Source of the DNA: Luteolibacter flavescens
GTDB lineage: Bacteria; Verrucomicrobiota; Verrucomicrobiia; Verrucomicrobiales; Akkermansiaceae
Assembly: GCF_025950085.1 (NCBI RefSeq)
Contig: NZ_JAPDDS010000021.1
Coordinates: forward strand, 1 to 64,000
DNA length: 64,000 nt
Direction: 5' to 3'
Below the pieces are notes generated by a model, which was given only the letters and a program-made list of their open reading frames with translations, made no database searches and had not been told where the DNA came from. Positions 58,261 through 64,000 of this stretch are shown piece by piece (positions within the stretch are counted from its first letter, which is position 1; each line of letters begins with the position of its first letter). The translations under genes were made by a program, and so were the position numbers.

Positions 58261-58298
58261 GCGAACCTGTAAGCCAGCCTTACAGGTTCGCCTTTTTT
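58261..58298 (+). terminator. Terminator behind the Cys-rich lipoprotein gene
   Basis: A perfect 13-bp stem (GCGAACCTGTAAG with CTTACAGGTTCGC), 5-nt loop, then a C and six T. It isolates the lipoprotein gene as its own transcription unit. Confidence 0.92.
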
Positions 58299-58332
58299 GT
58301 GCCCGGCTTGACGGACCGGGTAACGTGTTCGG

Positions 58333-58701
58333 GTGAACAATGCTCCCCCATTGGTCTGGAGAACGGCGGAGGCGCGGCACGGGCCCGCGTGGATCGGCAC
58401 TTCCGACGGCGGCTTGCCGGCGGGGTGGCGCGTGACCGTGCGGGGATTTTCCGAGGGTGGAATGACGGCCGCCATCGAGGCCGGATGGTATGAGGGACGG
58501 ATCTACACGCACCACCTCGACTTCGGGATCGAGCTGCAGACCCGCCGGGGGCGATGGCTCCCGGACTCCCACAGGCTGGCCCAGCGCTGGCTGTGGCGGG
58601 TGCGAAGGTCGCTGAATGCCGGCATGGCCCCGCCCGGAGCCGCGGGACTCACCCTCGCCCGGGTGGATGAGATCCTGGTGCGGTGGCAGAAGCCGCCCTA
58701 A
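58333..58701 (+). CDS. Hypothetical prophage protein next to the integrase
   Basis: A 122-residue protein from a GTG start: RTAEARHGPAWIGTSDGGLPAGWRVTVRGFSEGGMTAAIEAGWYEGRIYTHHLDFGIELQTRRGRW then two basic helices (SHRLAQRWLWRVRRSLNA). No family recognised. It is convergent with the integrase, overlapping by 4 bp. Confidence 0.5.
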   Translation: MNNAPPLVWRTAEARHGPAWIGTSDGGLPAGWRVTVRGFSEGGMTAAIEAGWYEGRIYTHHLDFGIELQTRRGRWLPDSHRLAQRWLWRVRRSLNAGMAPPGAAGLTLARVDEILVRWQKPP

Positions 58702-59894
58702 CCATCGGTCCCGGTGAGATCCGGCAGCACGGTGATGGCCTTGCGGAGCGCCTCGTCGTGGTGGGTGTAGCGGGCGTGGTCGCGCTCGCTGCTGTGGCCG
58801 GTGAGAGCCTTCCGCACGTCGGCATGGATATCCGCCTCGGCCAACCAGGTATTGAAGGTGTGCCGGAGCGAGTGGAAGGACCGGACCGCCGAGATGCCAC
58901 CGGGAAGGGTGATCTTGTCCGGGACGCCGGCGCTTTTCATGATGCGCTTGAACGTGGTGGCGAGGGTGCCGGACGTTCTTTCCCGGAGGCCCGGGAAAAA
59001 ATGGCCCTGCTTTCCCTCCACCCAAGCGATGAGTGGCGGAGTGAGAGGGATGCGGATCGTCTTGCGGGTGCGCTTTGTTTTCTTAGGCCGGATCACCAGA
59101 TCGGTGCCCTCGATGTGCTCGCGCCCGAGGTGGGACACGTCCGTGAGGCGGAGGCCGGTGTGTGCCCCGAAAAGGATCATGCCGGCCCACTCCGCGGACG
59201 TCTTCTCGTGATCGAGCATGGCCCGCACCTCGGTAGCAGTGAAGGGCGACCTCTCCACGCTGTCGCTTTCGGGAAGGGGGCGGACATCTGCGGCGGCGTT
59301 CGAGACCGCGAGATTATCCCTCACCGCGGCGGAGAGAGCCCGCCGTAGAGCCCGGAGGTCGAGATTGGCTGTCGCGGCCTTGATGGTGCGGGAGGTCCGC
59401 TGGACCTTCAGCGTGACGATCTTCCGGAGGGCCGCCTCGACCTGCTGAGGGGTGAGGTCGCCGACCGGGGCCTTGGCGACCTTCGGAGGGAAGGCCGCGA
59501 TGAAATGACGGGCCATGTCGGCGTAGCCGGTCGCCGTGGAAGTCGAGACCCGCGACGCCTGGGCCGCCGCCCAAGACGTGAGTTGGTCGGCAAGCGATAC
59601 GACCTTGAAGTTCGGGTTCGCGAGCTTCCGGATCTCCGCCAGCATTTCCTCGGCTTTTGCCGTGGTCAGGGCACCCTTGTTGGCAGCTATGGCCGCGGCA
59701 TCCAAGATGCGCTGCATGGGAGGGGCTAGCTCTTCCACCCCCTTGCGCTTCTTCCTGTCCTTCGCCTCGTATTCTGCGGCGATCGATGCGGCCTCCCGCT
59801 TCTTGTCGGTGCCGGTGGACTTGGAGACCCGCTTGCCGGTGTGGTCAAACCAGCGAGCCCACCAGAGCTTGCCGCGCTTGTATAGAGTGGCCAT
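58698..59894 (-). CDS. Tyrosine-recombinase integrase
   Basis: About 398 residues from the ATG at 59894, where MATLYKRGKLWWARWFDHTGKRVSKSTGT begins an arm-binding domain; further in-frame starts lie upstream. A helical core-binding domain follows (~85-190). The catalytic domain has the Arg in GAHTGLRLTDVSHLGREHI, a Lys in PKKTKRTRKTIRIPL, H-x-x-R in VRSFHSLRHTFNTWLAEADI, and GHSSERDHARYTHHD with the second His and the nucleophilic Tyr. It lies 90 bp from attR, reading inward. It would catalyse recombination of the phage with tRNA-Asn. Confidence 0.95.
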   Translation of the reverse strand: MATLYKRGKLWWARWFDHTGKRVSKSTGTDKKREAASIAAEYEAKDRKKRKGVEELAPPMQRILDAAAIAANKGALTTAKAEEMLAEIRKLANPNFKVVSLADQLTSWAAAQASRVSTSTATGYADMARHFIAAFPPKVAKAPVGDLTPQQVEAALRKIVTLKVQRTSRTIKAATANLDLRALRRALSAAVRDNLAVSNAAADVRPLPESDSVERSPFTATEVRAMLDHEKTSAEWAGMILFGAHTGLRLTDVSHLGREHIEGTDLVIRPKKTKRTRKTIRIPLTPPLIAWVEGKQGHFFPGLRERTSGTLATTFKRIMKSAGVPDKITLPGGISAVRSFHSLRHTFNTWLAEADIHADVRKALTGHSSERDHARYTHHDEALRKAITVLPDLTGTDG

Positions 59895-59985
59895 GTGGAC
59901 AGCATTGTGAACACGCACGTCCCGCCTTCAAGCGCCAAGGTGTCCACAGTGGTGTAAATCGTTGTGAGCCAGTGCGGACGGCCTA

Positions 59986-60021
59986 TAGGTCGTAGGTTCG
60001 ATCCCTACCGCCGGAGCCAAT
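59986..60021. repeat. attR core
   Basis: 36 bp identical to the 3' part of tRNA-Asn (18449-18484). It is the fragment of the host tRNA gene displaced by integration. Confidence 0.93.
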
Positions 60022-60060
60022 AAAGGCCTCTGAGCAGAGTAGCTCGGAGGCCTTTTCCTT
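60022..60060 (+). terminator. Displaced native terminator of tRNA-Asn
   Basis: A perfect 9-bp stem (AAAGGCCTC with GAGGCCTTT) plus a 4-bp inner stem, then TTTTCCTTTT. It begins directly after attR and originally ended the tRNA-Asn transcript. From 60061 to 60343 I see no credible gene. Confidence 0.85.
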
Positions 60061-60343
60061 TTGTGTCCGGGGTGTGGCGAAACGTGGCTAGCGCGCTCAA
60101 GATTGGCTGCTGGAGCAGCGCATCGGTCCGCTTGCGGGGCACACTGTCCAAGATCGCAAAAGATAGAGGAAGTTGGCCGTTTGAGTGAAGGTAGCTGGCA
60201 CCGAGGCGGATGCTCAGCCCTCCGTCGCTACCGCCTGGATTGACAGTCAGTGGCTCCTCTCTAAGCCTTTTCAAGAAAGCCCGTCTTTTCGGAGTATTAG
60301 ATATCCGGTTCCGGGTCTGCTGATAAACACCGTTCGCTAAAGA

Positions 60344-60886
60344 ATGAGAATTCTCTTTCCGCCTCTGCTTGTGTCATCCGCCTTGGCCGTCGCAGACGAG
60401 TTAACGCCGATTCCGGCAACGGAAATCGGGCACAAGTGCATCTTGATCGGCAAGTCTGGTGCCGAACTTGGGACAAAAATTCAGGTGGTTGGCGTAATCG
60501 TTGTCAGGCATCCACACACCGGGCTCGAGATCATGCTGGAGCAAGTCGATCAAAAACCGGTTGGAGAGAATATCTATCTTGAGATCAAAGGTGGTCCGTT
60601 TGGTGAAAATGATGTAGGGAAGCGGGTTCGTGTAGTTGGTCATGAAGTGGGTGAGCTTCGTCAAATTCCGCTCCTCAATCAGGTGGACCGTAGCAAGATT
60701 GGAAACATGGGTTGCCACTTGAGCTTCATGATTACCGAAGCTCTTGATCCGAAGAAGCCAACAGGGAGCAATTCGACGAATCCCCAGAGTACACAAGGCG
60801 GCGCTGGACAACCCGTTGCCCGCCCCGAGTCGGATTCGCAGGGTAGCCAAAAACCTCAACCAGAGTCGGAGCAACTCGCCCGGTAG
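60344..60886 (+). CDS. Secreted hypothetical protein
   Basis: A 180-residue protein with a short signal peptide (MRILFPPLLVSSALAVA). The core ATEIGHKCILIGKSGAELGTKIQVVGVIVV ... NIYLEIKGGPFGENDVGKRVRVVGHEVGEL looks like an OB-type beta barrel. The C-terminal 45 residues are Ser/Gln/Pro-rich and disordered. No family recognised. It is the first gene right of the prophage and is A+T-richer than the left flank. Confidence 0.65.
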   Translation: MRILFPPLLVSSALAVADELTPIPATEIGHKCILIGKSGAELGTKIQVVGVIVVRHPHTGLEIMLEQVDQKPVGENIYLEIKGGPFGENDVGKRVRVVGHEVGELRQIPLLNQVDRSKIGNMGCHLSFMITEALDPKKPTGSNSTNPQSTQGGAGQPVARPESDSQGSQKPQPESEQLAR

Positions 60887-61310
60887 CGAGAACTAAGCCT
60901 ACGCTAATCGTCTATGGGTGTAATCGATGCAATACGTATCGCGATGCCGGGAGGGCCGTGGGGCGAATTTGATATTACTGTGAAGCAGTCGCGGGAGGAC
61001 CTCTCTGGCTCAAGTGGGGGCAATGATTTCCAGGCCGGTCGACATCGTCCGCCTTGCTGCTTCATGCGGTTCCCGAGTATGCAAACGAGAGCACTGAGCG
61101 GCGATGGTCCTGCCCAACCTTGGTCACATCGAAATGATCAATTGTCGGACGATGGCCGCGATGCAAACGGATCGTTTCGTCGTCGCACATGGAGGGCTGC
61201 AATCATCTCCAAGATGCCCATCTCAGTATAATCAACTGGATTGGTGGCAGCCTGCGAGTAGCGTGTGAGTCTGAAGTTGCCCTGAGCCTGCTCACGCCAA
61301 AGAGAATTCC
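60887..61310. other. Gap with possible decaying gene
   Basis: No frame is convincing throughout. A frame from 60914 reads MGVIDAIRIAMPGGPWGEFDITVKQSRED, plausible protein, but then turns into low-quality sequence; a plausible piece in another frame occurs from 61105 (LPNLGHIEMINCRTMAAMQTDRFVVAHGG). This looks like a gene broken by frameshift, but I cannot fix the parent family. Confidence 0.3.
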
Positions 61311-61676
61311 ATGATGAAGCTACAGGACATTCTAAAGCTCCTGCCTGAAGGATGGGAGGCCTCGTATAAATCCATCGGTGATGAGTCCGCGCGCGAAGTG
61401 GAATTCAGATCGCCGCGTGGGGACTTCTACATGGGTGACACTCTTACCGGATCACCAGAGATGCTGACACTGACCGGGAATCTACGTGCGCGGATTTCAA
61501 TTGGGGCCGCAAAAGCCGTGGGAGAAGACGATCTTATTCAAATCGCTCCAGCAAACGGTATCGCGACTCTCAAGGGACAGTGGGAGGTCGAGCTATACAA
61601 AACGCCGGAACAGGGGCTCGCGTGGCAACCCGCTTTCCAGCCGCGGATCGGAGATGGAAACCCGATGAGATGGTGA
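61311..61676 (+). CDS. Hypothetical protein
   Basis: A 121-residue soluble protein (LQDILKLLPEGWEASYKSIGDESAREVEFRSPRGDFYMGDTL...). Mixed alpha/beta, no family recognised. It belongs to a row of small unrecognised genes right of attR. Confidence 0.5.
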   Translation: MMKLQDILKLLPEGWEASYKSIGDESAREVEFRSPRGDFYMGDTLTGSPEMLTLTGNLRARISIGAAKAVGEDDLIQIAPANGIATLKGQWEVELYKTPEQGLAWQPAFQPRIGDGNPMRW

Positions 61677-61760
61677 GCTTTCCCTGAATTGCCGTCGGAC
61701 AAAGACAGAAGTTCCAGATGGCAGGGGGTCAGAGTTTACAGATCGGCTTGAAAATTAGAA

Positions 61761-62222
61761 ATGCTCTTCTCGATGGTTCAAATGACTGGCCTCTCGACAG
61801 GATTATCCAAGATGTTCGACGTGCTTGCAAAGGCCTTCAGGTATAACATCTTCGATGAGTTCGTAGAGAATGGCGGGGTGAGGTTGGATGAGTTTCCGAT
61901 AGAGTTTCTTTGGGAGGAGAGAGCTCAGAAGTTCTTCGTGGATAATCTCACGATCAACTATCGAGTTTGGGTTGTGGGACAAGAGGACGCGATCGTCATC
62001 GCTGATTGGAAAAGGAGGAGGACGACGAGGATCTTGATCAGGGAAATTTCACGGAATCCCCATGTCCTGAGTCACCGAAGCAAAATCCATCGCTTCTGGG
62101 CCAAGCACAATCAGCCGTTCCTTTACGGAGGGCTGAGGGTCGGCTTCGGCTGTAAGGGAAATCGCTACATCTCGGAGCACCCGGAATACCAAGCTGTGAG
62201 GCGGGAATGCGGCGGGACCTGA
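61761..62222 (+). CDS. Hypothetical protein
   Basis: A 153-residue protein: FDVLAKAFRYNIFDEFVENGGVRLDEFPIEFLWEERAQKFFVDNLTINYRVWVVGQEDAIVIADWKRRRTTRIL, then a basic segment with several His and aromatic residues. It may be an enzyme fragment; no family recognised. Confidence 0.5.
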   Translation: MLFSMVQMTGLSTGLSKMFDVLAKAFRYNIFDEFVENGGVRLDEFPIEFLWEERAQKFFVDNLTINYRVWVVGQEDAIVIADWKRRRTTRILIREISRNPHVLSHRSKIHRFWAKHNQPFLYGGLRVGFGCKGNRYISEHPEYQAVRRECGGT

Positions 62223-62361
62223 AAGATGGTCCGCTTGGGGACGGGGGTGCACGCGACAATCTCCGGGAGGATGGAGGTGCGTAACTTCCTCATCGACCAA
62301 CTCCGATCGATGCCAGATCCTCAGTCCAAGGCACCAATCCCAGCTCATCGTGAGAGGCCGA

Positions 62362-62715
62362 ATGATGGAGATCCAAAATCAGGCGATCACCGGGGCGAAC
62401 GCCTCGAAGGTGGTTTCTGTTTTCACCGGCATCTACTGGGCCTTGGAGGGGCCTCTTCTGTTGGCTGACTGCCTGACTGGAGGCTGGTTTTCGAAGGGCG
62501 GGTGGTGGGTGGCTATCATGCTCTTCACGGGAACGTGTGGAACGGCTTTCTGGGCAATGCTGGCGTTGCCTTTGATCCGATCTCTACGAGCTGGAAAATC
62601 GCCCCGGGGAGTGCGTGGTCTGGGCCGGATGGTCTGGTGTTTCAGCACCCTGCCCATGGTGATGATTTGCCTCGGCCTGCTCTGTGTGCTGGTTTATTTC
62701 CGAATGACGGAATAG
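62362..62715 (+). CDS. Small integral-membrane protein
   Basis: About 117 residues from the ATG at 62362, with three or four hydrophobic segments (VFTGIYWALEGPLLLADCL, WWVAIMLFTGTCGTAFWAMLALPLI, WCFSTLPMVMICLGLLCVLVYF). No family recognised. Confidence 0.6.
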   Translation: MMEIQNQAITGANASKVVSVFTGIYWALEGPLLLADCLTGGWFSKGGWWVAIMLFTGTCGTAFWAMLALPLIRSLRAGKSPRGVRGLGRMVWCFSTLPMVMICLGLLCVLVYFRMTE

Positions 62716-62780
62716 GGGAGATGTTTGGAAGGATCATCTCCGTCCCATGCCGAAACCGTCGGATCCTTCTATCTCTCAAA

Positions 62781-63479
62781 ATGAAGCCGCTTTGGATTTG
62801 TTTGCTGACGTTCGTGATAGCGCTATGCAGCTGCGAGCGGAAGGAACTGGAAACCGCGCCTCAAGGTGCAGGCGAGGTAAAGTCGCAAGGCGGAGTTTCG
62901 CTGGAGGAGCGTCGAACGCGGACCCGTGACCTCCATGCGCGCGCGGGAGCTGACCAGAGTGTCTACGATTCTCAAGAGTGGTTCGAGGTGATGGATGACC
63001 ACGGACCAGCCTACAAGGCGCAGTTGATCGAGTGCATCCGGGAGGCCGAGTCGATCACCATCACGGAGCATTCCGACCGCGTTGATTTTTATGAGCCAGG
63101 TGGACCGTTGCAGCAAAACCCACCTATCTTTGAGTATCGAACCATCGTATTAACCGAAAACCAGAAATATGCTTTCCTGCGGGCGGTGGAGGAGATGGAG
63201 GCTGCCACCGAGTATGGTTCCAATCGATGTGGCTTTGAGGCCCATCACCGGCTGACTTTCCTCAGAGACGGACAGAATGTCTCCAGCATCAGCATTTGCT
63301 TCAAATGTGGCGAAGCTCTGTGGAGCCAAACGGAGTTCACCGAGCCGAAAGGCCTGATGGACGTTCTCCGCTCAGCCGTTGAGGGCGCCGGGCTGGAGCC
63401 TGAGCGCGATTGGCGCGCCTTGGCGAAAGCCTGGAAGAAACAGGCTGGCAACCCCGAGGGGGCCGGAGCGTCAGATTGA
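62781..63479 (+). CDS. Lipoprotein of unknown function
   Basis: About 232 residues from the ATG at 62781. Signal sequence KPLWICLLTFVIALCSC with a lipobox-like LCSC. The mature part (VYDSQEWFEVMDDHGPAYKAQLIECIREAESITITEHSDRVDFYEPGG ... YRTIVLTENQKYAFLRAVEEM ... RLTFLRDGQNVSSISICFKCGEALW) suggests one alpha/beta domain with a C-x2-C pair. No family recognised. Confidence 0.65.
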   Translation: MKPLWICLLTFVIALCSCERKELETAPQGAGEVKSQGGVSLEERRTRTRDLHARAGADQSVYDSQEWFEVMDDHGPAYKAQLIECIREAESITITEHSDRVDFYEPGGPLQQNPPIFEYRTIVLTENQKYAFLRAVEEMEAATEYGSNRCGFEAHHRLTFLRDGQNVSSISICFKCGEALWSQTEFTEPKGLMDVLRSAVEGAGLEPERDWRALAKAWKKQAGNPEGAGASD

Positions 63480-63567
63480 GGTCCGGAAGCTTCGGCCCCG
63501 TGAAAAATTCCGGGATTGAGTCTGTGGGGAAAGGGGATGGAATGGGGAGTCGTATCCCGATTTCCCA

Positions 63568-64000
63568 ATGATCAGAAAACTACTCCCGGCTGTTGCCGCT
63601 ACCGCTTTGATTTTCACCGCTTCCGGCGAGCCGGAGAAGGTCGAGGAGGGATTCGTGTCCCTTTTCGATGGCAAGACCCTCGATGGCTGGAAGGTGGGCG
63701 GCGAGGCGAATGCGATCCGCGTGGAGGACGGCGCGATCGTGGCCAATGGCCCGTGCACGCACGCCTACTACGTGGGCAAGGACGGCAAGGCGAAGTTCAA
63801 GGACTTCGAGCTGCGCGCGGACATCATGACAAAGCCGAATTCGAACGGCGGCCTCTACATCCACACCGAATACCAGCCCTCCGGCTGGCCGACCGCGAAG
63901 GGCTACGAGGTGCAGATCAACAACACCCAGTCCGATTGGCGGAAGTCCGGCGGCCTCTACGGGGTGGTGGATAACAAGGAGCCCTTCGAGGACAACAAGT
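63568..64000 (+). CDS. 3-keto-disaccharide hydrolase (DUF1080), 5' part
   Basis: The first 144 residues of a secreted protein cut off by the window end. Signal peptide MIRKLLPAVAATALIFTASG; then EGFVSLFDGKTLDGWKVGGEANAIRVEDGAIVANG and FELRADIMTKPNSNGGLYIHTEY ... AKGYEVQINNTQSD, the defining pattern of the DUF1080 concanavalin-like fold, whose members hydrolyse 3-keto-disaccharides. Frequent in Verrucomicrobiota and Planctomycetota. Confidence 0.9.
   Translation, partial: MIRKLLPAVAATALIFTASGEPEKVEEGFVSLFDGKTLDGWKVGGEANAIRVEDGAIVANGPCTHAYYVGKDGKAKFKDFELRADIMTKPNSNGGLYIHTEYQPSGWPTAKGYEVQINNTQSDWRKSGGLYGVVDNKEPFEDNK

Larger units (their letters stand above)
18449..60021. mobile_element. Prophage integrated in tRNA-Asn (Mu-like head, long tail, tyrosine integrase)
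   Basis: The element is bounded by 36-bp direct repeats made of the tRNA-Asn 3' half. It contains, in order, regulators, early replication/modification genes, small and large terminase, lysis genes, portal and head genes of the Mu gp29/gpF/gpG/gpI type, capsid, tail tube, tape measure, tail hub and an integrase beside attR. No sheath or baseplate-wedge gene is seen, so a non-contractile long tail is likely. No virion gene looks broken, so it may be inducible. Cargo genes include TIR and DUF6161-like proteins, an SHD1 protein and a Cys-rich lipoprotein. Confidence 0.95.

Noticed and set aside
60005-60274. Minus-strand frame across attR and the tRNA terminator
   Set aside because: It begins in the region after the prophage and reads through the terminator hairpin and the tRNA fragment; not a credible protein.

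Overview
The window is high-G+C bacterial chromosome interrupted by a complete-looking prophage. The flanking genes (a secreted sulfatase, a 3-keto-disaccharide hydrolase/DUF1080 protein, very large secreted proteins with Verrucomicrobia-style C-termini, and an SHD1-domain protein) suggest a member of the Verrucomicrobiota, perhaps Luteolibacter/Haloferula-like. That placement is inference from gene content, not a search result. Most start codons, including those of rplM and rpsI, have no clear Shine-Dalgarno sequence.

Left flank (1-18407): a TIM-barrel sugar isomerase-like gene, a low-molecular-weight tyrosine phosphatase, a secreted repeat protein lying between two copies of a ~90-bp duplication, a sulfatase, a membrane-anchored helical-repeat protein, a small AP2-like protein, a giant alpha-2-macroglobulin-like secreted protein, the rplM-rpsI operon with a good promoter and terminator, and a P-loop ATPase-like gene with an Ala/Pro-rich tail.

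Prophage (18449-60021, about 41.6 kb): integrated in the 3' half of tRNA-Asn(GUU), giving 36-bp direct repeats attL and attR. A tyrosine integrase sits beside attR. From left to right it carries: a stand-alone paralogue of its own minor head protein; leftward regulatory genes with inverted-repeat operators; a rightward early operon (excisionase-like protein, RusA resolvase, MazG-like protein, helicase-methyltransferase fusion, ASCH-like protein, cytosine methyltransferase with an overprinted second frame, replication initiator, DnaC-like loader, XRE protein); small and large terminase; lysis genes; a tail-fibre gene; a Mu-like head module (gp29-type portal, gpF, gpG, gpI protease, capsid); a long-tail module with tape measure; and morons.

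Two cargo genes stand out as antiphage-defence candidates inside the late operon: a TIR-domain protein on the opposite strand (34749-35588) and an A+T-richer two-TM protein with a DUF6161-like C-terminus (42900-44273). Other notable signals are a 39-nt palindromic repeat inserted in frame in several phage genes, heptameric GATC-containing repeats at gene ends, three similar nested hairpins in the early operon, signal peptides on both tail-fibre proteins, and a Cys-rich lipoprotein.

Right flank (60022-64000): the original tRNA terminator now stranded after attR, a cluster of small unrecognised genes, two lipoprotein/secreted proteins, and the 5' part of a DUF1080 hydrolase that runs off the window.
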